Counted from the first letter of the stretch, positions 1-11,329 are shown. The stretch is DNA of 64,000 nt from Balaenoptera acutorostrata (GCF_949987535.1 NC_080071.1:29782236-29846235), one strand, 5' to 3'. Numbers and translations: made by a program. Notes: a model not told the origin generated them from the letters alone.

Positions 1-244
1 AGGTACTCGCTATACTAAAAGAAAGAGCTTATGGAGGTAATATCATGTCAAGAAAATATTATTTTATTGGGACAAACATTTTTTTTCAAAGATAGCAAGA
101 ATGTTTATTGTGAGGTGGAAAACAGTAGCACAGTAGAAGCCCAAAGAGTTCATATATCTATTGACAGAGGTTTGTTCTTTCAAATAAGCAATTAATCATG
201 GGAATAGTGGCTGATGAAAAATTTAGATTATGAAAGAGCTTCAT
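1..244. other. Unassigned A+T-rich sequence
   Basis: I see no gene, repeat boundary or RNA motif here. It may be the decayed edge of the minus-strand L1 that follows. Confidence 0.4.
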
Positions 245-1440
245 TAAAATTTTTTTCCTTTTGAATACATAAGTAGATGTACAAGTTATAAAAATTTAAA
301 GTAGGAAGGGTATAAAGTGAAAACTGTATCTCCCTACTGCCTTTATCTTTCACCCATGTAGTTCTCTTTGCTAGAAGCAACTACTATTACCTTGTTCTTG
401 CATCCTTCAAGAGATATCCCATGCATATGCAACCATATTTATATGTTGTTTTCTATACTAATAATAACATAATACTGATCCATAGTCCCATTTTTTTACT
501 TTAACAAATGTCTTGGAAAAGGTGTCATGGAGTCTTAATTTTTTTTTTTTTAACCTAGCTCTATGCTGTCCATGTTTCTTTTTCTTTTTTCTTTTTTTAA
601 TTTTTATTTATTTATTTATGGCTGTGTTGGGTCTTCATTTCTGTGCGAGGGCTTTCTCTAGTTGTGGCAAGCGGGGGCCACTCTTCATCGCGGTGCGGGG
701 GCCACTCTTCATCGCGGTGCGCGGGCCTCTCACTATCGCGGCCTCTCTTGTTGCGGAGCACAGGCTCCAGACGCGCAGGCTCAGCAATTGTGGCTCACGG
801 GCCCAGCCGCTCCGTGGCATGTGGGATCCTCCCAGACCAGGGCTCGAACCCGTGTCCCCTGCATTGGCAGGCAGATTCTCAACCACTGCACCACCAGGGA
901 AGCCCCATGTTTCTTTTTATACTGGGGTAAAATTTGCACTTAATAAGATGCTAAGATTCATTTTCATACATTTGGAGAGTTGAATACAAGGGTGTAACCA
1001 TCTCTCAAAGCAAGATTTAGCATGTTTCATAATTCTTCTTAAAAGCTAATTAATATTCCACTGCATGGATGTGCCGTGACTGATTTAACCAAACCTCTAT
1101 TTTTGCACTCTTTTGCTGTTATAAATAAGCTTGCAGTGAATAACATGTATATGTATGATATTGCATGTGTCTAAGTACACCTATGGGATATTTCCTAGAA
1201 TTAGGATTGCTACATCAAAGGGTATGTGCATTTTTAACTCGGAAGGATATTGACAAATTACATAGCATAGGGGTTGTACACTCTGGCTGACAATTTATGA
1301 AGGTTTTTTTTGCAGTATACTGTGGTTATTAAACTTCTTGATCTTTGCCCACTGGTAGGTGGATAAAGTGTGATTGTAGCTTTAATTTTGTTTCTCTCAT
1401 TCGGAGGATGCTGAGCATCTTTTCGTGTGTTTAAGAAGCA
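245..1440 (-). mobile_element. Old L1 (L1M-type) 3' end fragment, antisense
   Basis: Read on the plus strand, this shows the antisense 3' UTR of a mammalian-wide L1 (cccatgtag, agcaactactattacc, catccttcaagagatatccc) followed by the antisense 3' part of ORF2 (aatattccactgcatggatg, gctacatcaaagggtatgtgc, gaggatgctgagcatctttt). It is heavily mutated with no open frame, and a younger SINE interrupts it at 584-904. The subfamily assignment is from memory of consensus sequences. Confidence 0.7.
584..904 (-). mobile_element. tRNA-Glu-derived CHR-type SINE (antisense)
   Basis: Antisense SINE. Its T-rich tail lies at the left, and the tRNA-like head with A and B box complements lies at the right, ending in ccaccagggaagcccc. 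Target-site duplications ccatgtttcttttt flank it at 570-583 and 905-918. An internal 24-bp unit is tandemly duplicated at 671-718 (gcgggggccactcttcatcg...). The long open frames read across this block on both strands are by-products of its G+C-rich sequence and are not genes. Confidence 0.93.
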
Positions 1441-2095
1441 TTAAACAGCTTCATTCCAAAAGAAAATCTGAGCCAAAGCAAAGGTGCTGTGAAGACTGCC
1501 ATGTATTTGGAGTGATGAACAGAAACACAGAAGACTTGACATTTATTCTAACCTTTCAAGAGAAGTTGGACAAAGTAATGTGTTTCTGAGGACAGTAGAA
1601 ACTTAAGGAAACTTGATATTTCAAGTATGACCTGAAAAGAAGATGCCAAAATCTTGAATGGAAAAGTCCAAGAAACCAAAGATCTAAGAAAGTATGCCTG
1701 CCTGAATCACAAATGAAGACAATGTTAATTTGTTTCATCAACATAAATGGTATTGTCCATGCTAATTAATCTACAAGGTCGAACAGTCAGGCAAGCTTAT
1801 TATGCAGAAATTCTAAAACATCTGTGGTATTGTATACTGCACAAATCACTGCTTGATCATCCATTTTATTTACTACACTTTGCTCTGTACAACCTTTGAC
1901 TAGTCTTTAAAATCAGTGCCATCCTAAAAGGAAAAAAGCAACCCAAAAAGGAAAGAAAACTTGCCATTGAGGACATTCAAAAGACAGTGACTTCAGTTCT
2001 AATGGCAATTCCAACAGAAAAGATTCAAAATACTTGGGGCAATACTTGAAATCACTACGTAGTTCCCAATGTGACTTATTTGGGGGAAACAATAC
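1441..2095 (+). mobile_element. Tc1/mariner DNA transposon fossil (C-terminal half of transposase)
   Basis: No open frame survives, but conceptual translation with frame changes gives colinear matches to mariner transposase. Around 1581-1640 FLRTVET aligns with FL.RTVTGDETW. At 1716-1760 KTMLICFININGIVH aligns with KTMLI.FFDI.GIVH. At 1774-1827 QGRTVRQAYYAEILKHLW aligns with QGQTVNQAYYAEILKRL. At 1879-1938 FALYNL.LVFKISAILKGKK aligns with LAPCDFFLFPKLK..LKGKR. At 1966-2092 IEDIQKTVTSVLMAIPTEKIQ aligns with IEDIQ..VT..LKAIP.EDFQ. Two catalytic-region acidic residues have decayed (GDE to GN, CD to YN). The N-terminal helix-turn-helix half and both terminal inverted repeats are not recognisable, and the DNAPAH segment is nearly lost. 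The element is dead and old. The mariner assignment is strong from motif order; the subfamily is unassigned. Confidence 0.82.
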
Positions 2096-2778
2096 TCTCT
2101 TAGATTTAGAAGTTCTTATTTTAAGTTGGTTCCATTGCTGGATAATTATATTATTTATGCCATGTTAATCTAACAATCAGGGATACTTAAAATCCTTCAA
2201 CTACCCTTTCTCTCTCCAATAAAGTACTTCATGGAACAATAGAACTATAGAAAATAAACATTATTGTTTAATTTATTAGACTCCCACTTATTTGCTGCAA
2301 AGTATTATTAAAGTTATGTCTCTTACCTGGGCCTCAGTTTTCTTTTCTGTTAAATTCAGATAACAAATTGTAGTGCCTAATTAACTAATAAAGTCTCTGT
2401 CATATAGTAGTCTCTCAGAAAATTCTGGTTCTCTTCCCCACATCTGTATCTGATTAGGACTTTGTCGATGGACCCAAAAGTAGCAATTAAAAATGAAACT
2501 CTTGAGATTTCAAAGGACTGAGTATGAAAGATTTAGGTTTCAAATTAGGAAGAATTTTCTTTTACTGACACCTGTGATTAAAAAAAAAAACCTTCAGTGG
2601 AACACTTAAGGAAAAAATGTACAAAAATATATTGTCTGAGTTCATTTGCAAACAATAGAATCCACTCTAGCTAGTTTACAGGATATTAAAAGACTTTCAG
2701 ATTTTGGAGGAGGGACAAAGGGACTGAGTCTGGATTGAACTTTCAGGAAAGATTGCCACAGCTACATTTCACTGTTGA
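2096..2778. other. Unassigned stretch without gene
   Basis: A+T-rich DNA with a short poly(A) run at 2580-2591. I see no gene or clear repeat family. Confidence 0.4.
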
Positions 2779-2783
2779 GGCAC

Positions 2784-3230
2784 TATACTGGGTTGAATAC
2801 TATCCCCCCAAAATTCATGTTTACGTGAAACCTGTAAATGTGACCTTATTTGGAAATAGGATCTTGCAGATGTAATCAAGTTAAGATGAGGTTGTACTCG
2901 ATTAAGGTGGGCCTTAATCCAATGTCTAGTGTCCTTAAAAGGACGCTGACAGAAGAGACACTGACACATGAGAAAAGGACATTTGAAGCTGGAGGCAGAG
3001 ATTGGAGTGATGCCTCTATAAATCAAGGAATGCCAAGGATTGCCAGAAACCCCCAGAAACTAGAAAAGGCAGGAAAGGATTGCCCCTAGAGCCTTCAGAG
3101 AGAGCATGGCTCTACTGATAACCAGATTTTGGACTTCTAGCCTGCAGAATTGTGAAAGAATACATTTATGTTGTCTTAAGCTTCCCCAGTTTGTGGAACT
3201 TTGTTAGGGCAGCCCTGGCAAACTAACATA
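2784..3230 (+). mobile_element. Solo LTR of ERVL-MaLR (MLT1 type)
   Basis: This follows the MLT1 consensus along its length: ccccccaaaattcatg, gtgaccttatttggaaatag, gatgtaatcaagttaagatg, gcagagattggagtgatg, gccaaggattgccagaaacc, cttctagcctgcagaattgtg, and the end gcaaactaacata. A 5-bp duplication ggcac flanks it (2779-2783 and 3231-3235), as expected for ERVL-class integration. There is no internal retroviral sequence, so it is a solo LTR. The short open frames on both strands inside it are incidental. Confidence 0.88.
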
Positions 3231-3235
3231 GGCAC

Positions 3236-4009
3236 CAAGGGAACTGCTGAATCTTCCATAATCAGGGATCCTCCAGTTCCAGAACCACACTTCTACCTTA
3301 ATAGTTAATAAGACTTTAAGATCAGGAAACTACTACAATCAGGAAACCAACAGGATCAGGAACCTGCCATGGTCAAGGAATGTCACTACCGCTGGTTCCA
3401 GAATTGTGGCACACCTGCTACAAACAGTCCACACCTTATCTTAAGGCATAATGCAGGGTTCTTTGAACAATAGGACTTTAGCTGATACGCCCACAAAAAA
3501 AGCAAACACTTCCATCATTATTTTTTCCAGCAGTGGAGGAAGAAAATGCAGCAGAAGCACAGCCTATGCCTCACAGTGGCAAAAGCATCTGATTGGTCAA
3601 TCCTAAATCACATCCAGAACCCTAGCTGTAAGGGAGTCTAGGAAGTATAGTTATTCATTTTCCAGACTCCACAGTACAGGAAGATAAAAGAGATGTTAAG
3701 CACCAATACACCATATTTACTACAGATAGTTCATGCAATTATTCCTTTAATTCAGAAATTACCAGCATTAGATGTATTAAATCACTTAATTTCCTGGACC
3801 TCAGTTATCTTATCTGTATAAAACTAAGATTGAAGGTGATCTCCAAGTATACCCTTGATTTTAAAATTCTAAATTTTTAAGCCATATATAAATCTGTACA
3901 TAAAAACATACTTTCCACATGTTTATTTACATAGTTTTCTAGACTTTCTTGAGAAAAGATACTGGATAGAAATTCTACAGCACCTATATGCTAACATGTA
4001 AACTTTTTG
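3236..4009. other. Unassigned stretch with short 'atcaggaa' reiterations
   Basis: No gene seen. At 3320-3370 the words gatcaggaaac, aatcaggaaacc and gatcaggaacc recur at irregular spacing, probably a decayed simple repeat. The segment 3530-3680 has the look of an old interspersed repeat but I could not assign it. Confidence 0.35.
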
Positions 4010-4095
4010 TAAACTTTTTTCTTTTTTTTAGTTTTCTTTTTTAAAAATTTTTACTGGAATATAGGTGAGTTACAATGTCGTGTATGTAAACATTT
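4010..4095 (-). mobile_element. Short L1 3' end fragment (antisense)
   Basis: The T-rich start followed by ttactggaatataggtgagttacaatg resembles the antisense of the cetartiodactyl L1 3' terminus (acattgtaaatcaactatacttcaataaaa). It is short and diverged. The following stretch to about 4545 is A+T-rich with a (gt) run at 4161-4174 and no gene. Confidence 0.5.
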
Positions 4096-4549
4096 AATTG
4101 TCTTCAAAGAGGTGCAGAGAGTAGATTTACTCTTTGGAGGGGGAGAATTTGTATAGGAATGTGTGTGTGTGTGCGCCCACGTGTATGAATTGTGCATGTA
4201 AATGCAAGTCAATTAAAATTTCTCATGAATAAAATTTCTCATGACTAGGTTAAAAGCAAACTGGCAGAAATTCAATACATATGGTAAATATAGACAATGA
4301 AGTAGACTCTGCTTCACGTTTTTGTCTGGTTTTGAATTCTTATATTTGCTTCCCACATTTCTTTTTTCTAAAATGAATCAGGCTCATTAAATTTAGCATG
4401 ACTAAGGTTTTCCAGATATAAAAAAGAATAGCATGTTGTGAATGGGCTTTACCATGTTGAATAACTACTATAAAAGTAGAATTTTATTAACTTTTTGTAA
4501 GTAATTACATATGAATTGGTTGATTACTTATAATTTTATCACTAAACAT

Positions 4550-4799
4550 CTTTTATTTTATTTATTTATTATTTTTTATTTTGGCTGTGTTGGGTCTTCA
4601 TTGTAGCACAAGGGCTTCTCTCTAGTTGTGGTGTGTGGGTTTTCTCTCTCTAGTTGTGGTGCATGGGCTCAGTAGCTGCGGTGTACAGGCTTAGTTGCCC
4701 CATGTCATGTGGGAACTTAGTTCCCCAACCAGGGATTGAACCCACGTCCCCTTCAATGGAAGGTGGTTTTTTTACCACTTGACCACCAGGAAAGTCCCC
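4550..4799 (-). mobile_element. CHR-type SINE (antisense), older copy
   Basis: T-rich tail, then ggctgtgttgggtcttcatt, cagggattgaacccacgtcc (B-box complement) and the head accaccaggaaagtcccc. It is more diverged than the other copies and carries duplicated tctctctagttgtggtg modules at 4618-4662. Confidence 0.88.
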
Positions 4800-4869
4800 A
4801 TTAAAAATCTTTACATATTATTCATACCCTTAACAGTCAGTATATTATCTTTTTATAACATAAGGGCTA

Positions 4870-5390
4870 GTGTTCACTATAATAGATTTGCAAAAATGGC
4901 CACAAATTATTCCCCCCCTGTTATCTAAACTGCTACATGATGTGACTTTTCAGCTCACTTTATTAACAGGTGGAGTCTCTTTTTTACCTCTAGTATCAAA
5001 GCTGGTCTTGTAACTTGCTTTGGCCAATGGAATGCTATAGAAACAATGTGTACCAATTTCACCAGGGCCTCAAGAGCCCTTGCACACTTCTACTAGCTCT
5101 GTTGGACACTTGCTGAGTGACTTTGTGAACAAACTTAGGCTAGCCTACTAGAGGATGAGAACCAACATGGAAGACTGCCAAGACACCCGAGTCAATAGCC
5201 AGCCACCTCTAGTCAATCTGGGGTGATCACAGTCATATGAGTTACCTCAGCTGAGGCCAGAAGAGCCATCCTGCTAAGCCCAGCCCACACTGCTGATCCA
5301 CAGAATCATGAACTAAATAAATGGTTATTGTTTAAAAAACTAAGTTTTGGGGTGTTTGTTATGCAGCAAAGTTAAATAGTGTTTTCAGTT
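4870..5390 (+). mobile_element. LTR-like interspersed repeat (MLT1/MaLR-like tail)
   Basis: The 3' end reads aaataaatggttattg, then aaaaaactaagttttggggtg and gtttgttatgcagcaa, the MaLR-like LTR tail also seen at 49960-50510 and 56500-56560. The body (ggccaatggaatgctatag, gatgagaaccaacatgg, cagctgaggccagaagagcc) matches the same dispersed family. The class is inferred from the tail; subfamily not assigned. Confidence 0.65.
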
Positions 5391-6417
5391 AACCTTGTTT
5401 AAATTTTCTGAGTGCCTCAAATATCTGGATTACTTCCTTCCAAGAATAGCATGTACTGGGGAAGTTTCCAAAATGGCAGAGTAGAAAGACCCTGAGCTCA
5501 CCTCCTCTCACAGGCATACCAAAATTACATCTATTTACAGAAAAACTATTGATGAAAAAGACCAGAACCTACCAGAAAAGGTCTTCTACAATTAAATATA
5601 TAAAGAAGGAACCACAACAAGACAGGTAGGAGGGATGGACTCATGGTATAGTACAGACCCACACCCCGAGATGGGAAACCCACAGAGGAGAATAATTACA
5701 ATTGCAGAGTTTCTTCCCAAGGAGTGAGGGGTTTGAACCCCACATAGGGCTCCCAGCCCAGTGCTCCTGTGCCAGGAAGACTAGCTCTCAGAATGTATGG
5801 ATTTGAAGGCCAGCAGGACTTACTTTTGGGAGACCCAGAGAGCTAGGAGAAATAGAAACTCCACTCTTAAAGAGTGCACACAAAATCTCACACACTCTGG
5901 GATCTAAGACAGAAGAAGTAATTTAAAAGGAGCCTGGGTCAAACCCACCTGCTGATCTTGGAGAGTCTCCTGGAGAGGCAGGAGGCAAGTGGAGCTCACC
6001 CTGGAGACACAGATACTGGTGCCAGGCATTTTGGGGAGCTCATTCTACCATGTGGACACTGGTGCTGGCAAAATCTGAGTTCAGCATCCCAAATCAGCTT
6101 TACAGGAAATGTTAAAGGGACTTCCCTAAGCAAAAAAAGAAAAGGCCACAACTATAAACATGAAAATTAAGGTACGAAAGAGCTCATTGGTAAAGGCAAA
6201 TATACAGTAAAAGTAGGAAATCAACCATATCCAAAGATAGTAGGAACGTTAAAAGACAAAAGTAGTAAAATCATCTATATACATAATAAGCAGTTAAGGG
6301 ATACACAAAACAAATAGATTTTAAATATGATGTCAAAAACAGTAACCATGAGGGAAGGGGAGTAAAAATGCAAAGTTGTTAAAATACATTTGAAATTAAG
6401 AGATCTGCAACTTCAAA

Positions 6418-6452
<35 letters not shown>
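6418..6452. repeat. (CA)n microsatellite
   Basis: About 17 uninterrupted ca units within the inter-ORF region of L1 element 1, followed by a smaller cacaca run at 6500-6510. Confidence 0.95.
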
Positions 6453-6455
<3 letters not shown>

Positions 6456-8395
6456 GGCTATGTATAAACCTCATGGTAAACCACAAACCAAAAATCTATA
6501 CACACACACAAAAAGCAAAGGACTCAAAACTCCAAACATAAAACCAGATAATCATCAATTCACAAGGAAAGAGAACAAAAGAAAATGAAAGGAACAAAAA
6601 AGAACTACAAAAACGACCCAAAAACAATTAACAAAGTGACAATAAGTACATACCTATCAATAATTACTTTAAATGTCAATGAACTAAATGCTCCAATCAA
6701 AAGACTTAGAGTGGCTAAATGGATACAAAAAAAAAGACTCATAAATATGCTGCCTACAAGTGATTCACATCAGATCTAAAGTCACACACAGACTGAAAGT
6801 GAGGGGATGGAAAAAAGAATTCCATGCAAATGGAACTCAAAAAAAGCCAGGGTAACAATACTTATATCAGAAAAAATTGACTTTAAATTAAAGACTGCTA
6901 CAAGAGACAAAGACGAACATTACATGATGATCAAGGGATCAGTCCAAGAAGAAGGTATAACAATTGTAAATATATAGGCACCCAACATTGGACCATCTAA
7001 ATACATAAAGCAAATATTAACAGACATAAAGAGAGAAATTGACAGTAACACAATAATAGTAAGGGACTTCAACACCCCACTTAATCAATGGACAGATCAC
7101 CCATACAGAAAATCAATAAGGAAACATTGGCCTTAAATCACACACTAGACATGATGGATTTAATAGGTATGAAGATTCCATCCAAAAGCAGCAGAATACA
7201 CATTCTTTTCAAGTGCACATGGAACATTCTTCAGGATAGATAACTTTCTAGGCCACAAAACAAGCCTCGGTGAATTTAAGAGAACTGAAATCATATCAAG
7301 CATCTTTTCTGACCACAGTGGTATAAAACTAGAAATCAACTATAAGAAAAAAACTGCAAAAAACACAAGCATGTGGAGTCTAAACAACACGCTACTAAAC
7401 AACCAATGGATCACTGAAGAAATCAAAGAAGAAATTAAAAAATACCTGAAGACAAATGAAAACAAAGATAAAACAATCCAAAATCTGTGGGATGCATTAA
7501 AAGCAGTTCTAAGAGGAAAGTTTATGGCAGTACAAGCTTACCTCAGGAAATAAGAAAAATCTCAAATAAACAACCTAACCTTACACCTAAAGAACTAGAA
7601 AAAGAAGAACAAACAAAACCCAAAGTTAGTAGAAGGAAAGAAATCATAAAGATCAGAGCAGAAATAAATGAAATTGAGACTAAAAAAACAACAGAAAATA
7701 TCAGTGAAACTAAGAGCTGGTTCTTTGAAAAGATAAAATTGATAAAAATTTAGCCAGACTCATGAAGAAAAAAGAGAGAGGGACCAAATCAATAAATCAG
7801 AAATGAAAAAGAAGTTGCAAGCGATACCACAAAAATACAAAGCATTATAAGAGATTACTATGAACAATTATATGCCAATAAAATGGACCATCTGGAAGAA
7901 ACAGATAAACTTCTAGAAATGTAAAATCTTCCCAGACTGAACAAGGAAGAAACAGAAAATATGAATAGACCAATTACCATTAATGAAATTGAATCAGTAA
8001 TTTAAAAAAAACCTCCACAAATAAAAGTCCAGGATGAGATAGCTTCACAGGTAAATTCTACCAAACATTTAGAAAGAGTTAACACCTATCCTTCTCAAAC
8101 TTGAACAAATAATTTTAAAATTTGTATGAAAACAAAAAAAGACCCCAAATAGCCAAAACAATCTTAAGAAAGAAAAAAATGGAGCTGAGATATCACACTC
8201 CCTGACTTCAGACTATATTACAAGGCTACGGTAATCAAAACAGTATAGTTCTGGCACAAAAAACAGACACATAGATCAATGGAGCAAAATAGAGAGCCCA
8301 GAAATAAAACCACACACTATGGCCAATTAATCTATAACAAAGTGGCAAGAATATACAATGCAGAAAAGACAGTCTCTTCAATAAGTGGTGCTGGG

Positions 8396-8686
8396 CTTCC
8401 CTGGTGGCACAGTAGTTGAGTCTGCCTGCCAGTGCAGGGGACACGGGTTCGAGCCCTGGTCTGGGAGGATCTCACATGCCATGGAGCGACTAGGCCCGTG
8501 AGCCACAATTACTGAGCCTGCACGTCTGGAGCCTGTGCTCCACAACGGGAGAGGCCGCGATAGTGAGAGACCTGTGCACCGCGATGAAGAGTGGCCCCCG
8601 CTCGTGACAACTAGAGAAAGCCCTCGCACAGAAATGAAGACCCAACACAGCCATAAATAAATAAATAAATAAAATTAAAAAAAAAA
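8396..8686 (+). mobile_element. CHR-type SINE (sense) inserted in L1 element 1
   Basis: Starts gcttccctggtggcacag (A box), with ggttcgagccctggtctggg (B box) and a tail of aaataaataaataaat then poly(A). The duplication aagtggtgctggg occurs on both sides (ending at 8395 and after the tail at about 8687-8698), proving insertion into the L1 ORF2 sequence. RNA polymerase III promoter boxes look intact. Confidence 0.95.
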
Positions 8687-9502
8687 AGTGGTGCTGGGAA
8701 AACTGGACAGCTACATGTAAAAGAATAAAATTAGAACATTCTCTAACACCAAATATAAAAATAAACTCAAAATGGATTAAAGACTTAAATGTAAGACCAG
8801 AAACCATAAAACTCCTATAAGAAAACACAGGCAGAACACTCTTTGACCTAAATTGTAGCAATATTTTTTTGGATCTGTCTCCTAAGGCAATGGGAACAAA
8901 AGCAAAAATAAATAAATGGGACCTAATCAAACTTAAAAACTTTTCCACAGCAAAGTAAACCATCAACAAAATGAAAAGAAAACCTGCTGAATGGGAGAAA
9001 ATCTTTGCAAATGATATGACCAATAAGGGGTTAATATTTAAAATATATAAACTCCTACAACTCAATAACAAAAACAAACAACACAATCAAAAAATAGGCA
9101 GAAACACCTAAATAGACATTTCTCCAAAGAAGACATACAGATGGCCAACAGGCACATGAAAACATGCTCAACATCGCCAATCATCAGGGTAATGCAAATC
9201 AAAACCACAATGAGATATTACCTCACACCTGTCAGAATGGCTATCATCAAAAAGAACACAAATAACAAATGTTGGTGAGGATGTGGAGGAAAGGGAACTC
9301 TTATACACTGTTGGTGGGAAGGTAAATTGGTGCAGCCACTGTGAAAAACAGTATGGAGTTTCCTCAAAAATCTATGATCCAGCAATTCCACTTCTAGGTA
9401 TATATCCAAAAAAGTCAAAAACACTAATTTGAAAAGATATATGTACCCTTATGTTCATTGAAGCATTATTTACAATAGCCAAGATATGGAAGCAACCTAA
9501 GT

Positions 9503-9582
9503 GTCCATCAACAGATGAATGGATAAAGAAGATGACACATACACACACACACGTCCATCAACAGATGAATGGATAAAGAAGA

Positions 9583-9627
<45 letters not shown>
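9503..9627. repeat. 50-bp tandem duplication ending in (CA)n expansions
   Basis: The L1 segment gtccatcaacagatgaatgg... occurs at 9503 and again at 9553. Each copy ends in a ca-rich run, the second of about 22 units (9583-9627). The copies differ at few positions (gatgacacat against gatcacacac), so the duplication is fairly recent or homogenised. Confidence 0.92.
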
Positions 9628-9628
<1 letters not shown>

Positions 9629-10085
9629 ATACTACTCAGCCATTAAAAAGAATGAAATTTTGCCATTTGCAACAACATGGATGGACCTGGAGGGTATTAT
9701 GTTTACTGAACTAAGTCAGACAGGGAAAGACAAATATTGTATGTTATCACTTATATGTGGAATCTAAAAATAAAATGAACTAGTGAATATAAAAAAAAAG
9801 AAACAGAATCACAGATATAGAGAGAAAACGAGTGGTTACCAGTAGGGAGAGGGAAGGCGGGAGTGGCAAGATAAGGGTAGGGGTTTAAGAGGTATGAACT
9901 ACTATGTGCAAAGTAAATAAGCCACAAGGATACATTGTACAGCACAGGGAATATAGACAGTAGTTTATAATAACTATAAATGGAGTATAATCTATAAAAT
10001 TATTTTGAATCATTATGTTGTACACCTGAAACTAAAATAATATTGTAAATCAACTATACTTTAAATAATAAATAAATAGATAAAT

Positions 10086-10689
10086 AAGTTGCACTTTTTT
10101 CTATTCAGAATTAATATATTAACTGTCAAAAAACTGAAAAACACTGAAATTCAGGAAAAGGAATAAAATTAGTATGTGATATTCTACTGCAAGACAATGC
10201 CTCATAAAATTTCTAAATATTGATATTCTAAATATTGACACAAAATTTTACATAATTTGAGTTATTCTCTATTTAACTAAAATTTTTATTTCAGACATCT
10301 TATGTCTGAAATAAAAATTTTCAAACATTTCCACATAATTGATATTCTATAATTTTTAATAGTTTGCTTAAGTAGTCTACCTCATATATATAATTAACTT
10401 TTAAATATTTTCAATTTAAAAATTAATTCCAATTACTTAGATTTGTGAATAACAACATAGTAAACATTATTTATACATTAACATTTCCATCAATCATGTA
10501 TAACAGTACCCCTTTCACTGAACCATAGCCAATACTGTATATTTACATTGAAAATAAATACAAACTTTGCTGCCTTGATAGGTAAAAGTATATTTACTAT
10601 TTATTATATTTAATATATATTTACTATATAGTAACTACGTATGCATATCAACTAGAGTTCTAGATTTAAGAATATTTTTAAATTAAAAT
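10086..10689. other. A+T-rich intergenic stretch
   Basis: Very A+T-rich with no gene. It contains the perfect palindrome at 10279-10321 listed separately and a TA-rich run at 10590-10630. Confidence 0.5.
10279..10321. repeat. Perfect 20-bp inverted repeat with 3-nt loop
   Basis: Left arm aaaatttttatttcagacat (10279-10298), loop ctt, right arm atgtctgaaataaaaatttt (10302-10321). The arms are exact reverse complements; the match stops at 10278/10322. Such a hairpin in an A+T-rich region could extrude as a cruciform. It is not part of any repeat family I recognise. Confidence 0.97.
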
Positions 10690-10963
10690 TTATATACTGT
10701 AAAATATCCAAGCCTTAAGTGTGCCATTCTAGAAGCTTTGACCTATGTGACCCAAGCCCTTATCAAGATGTAGAAAATTACCATCAACCCCATAAAGTTC
10801 CTTCATCCTCCTTTTAGTCAACACTCACCCTCATTCTCCAGAGGAAACCACTGTTCTAATTTTTTCTATCACAGATTAGTTTTGCCTGTTCTAGAACTTT
10901 ATATAAGTGGAATGATATCATATGTAGTGTTTTGTTTAAAACTTCTTTCAAATAGCATAATGT

Positions 10964-11277
10964 TTTGGTTTTTTTTTTTGGCTGCATTGGGTCTTCGTTT
11001 CTGTGCGCAGGCTTTCTCTAGTTGCGGTGAGTGGGGATGACTCTTCGTTGCCGTGCGCGGGCTTCTCACTGCGGTGGCTTCTCTTGTTGCAGAACACGGG
11101 CTCTAGGCACATGGGCTCAGTAGTTGTGGCTCGCGGGCTCTAGAGCGCAGGCTCAGTAGTTGTGGCACATGGGCTTAGTTGCTCCGCGGCATGTGGGATC
11201 TTCCCGGACAAGGGCTTGAACCCGTGTCCCCTGCATTGGCACGTGGATTCTTAACCACTGTGCCACCAGGGAAGCCC
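10964..11277 (-). mobile_element. CHR-type SINE (antisense)
   Basis: T run, ggctgcattgggtcttcg, gcttgaacccgtgtcccctg and the head accagggaagcccc. Exact duplications caaatagcataatgt lie at 10949-10963 and 11278-11292, so the insertion into the old L1 is unambiguous. Confidence 0.95.
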
Positions 11278-11329
11278 CAAATAGCATAATGTCTTTTAAA
11301 TTTATCCATACTGTTGCATCTCTGAGTAG

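Larger units (their letters stand above)
6640..9780 (+). pseudogene. L1 ORF2 remnant of element 1 (endonuclease/reverse transcriptase, dead)
   Basis: ORF2 fragments are readable in pieces: the start at about 6655 (SIITLNVNELNAPIKRLRVAKWIQKK), the endonuclease to Z-domain region around 7371-7753 ([24 protein letters not shown]), and C-terminal pieces near 9640-9770 (EYYSAIKKNEILPFATTWMD.EG). Frames change repeatedly, and the reverse transcriptase core is deleted near 8105. A SINE at 8396-8686 splits the C-terminal domain. The family role was target-primed reverse transcription; this copy is inactive. Confidence 0.8.
5457..10085 (+). mobile_element. L1 element 1: internally deleted LINE-1
   Basis: Plus-strand L1 running from a 5' UTR-like start (gaagtttccaaaatggcag) to a 3' terminus (tgtacacctgaaactaaaat, gtaaatcaactatactttaa). 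Two large internal losses are inferred. First, 5' UTR sequence passes near 6080 directly into the last few dozen bases of ORF1 (gggacttccctaagc), so the ORF1 body is absent. Second, near 8105 ORF2 jumps from the start of the reverse transcriptase domain (ccttctcaaact) to a segment after it (attttaaaatttgtatg), removing the FADD active site. Many stops and frameshifts also lie in the endonuclease part (6640-7330). It cannot encode a working machinery. A SINE at 8396-8686 is a later insertion. 6165-6640 is the inter-ORF region. Confidence 0.85.

Noticed and set aside
513..983. Open frames of 83-156 codons on both strands
   Set aside because: They lie in an antisense SINE with proven target duplications; their length comes from its G+C-rich sequence. 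The same holds for frames over other SINEs (8378-8629, 27791-28075, 36843-37116, 42100-42408, 50755-50976).
8396..8480. Possible tRNA gene (A and B box, cloverleaf-like head)
   Set aside because: It is the tRNA-derived head of a SINE with A-rich tail and target duplications; no acceptor stem of a functional tRNA is formed by the flanks.
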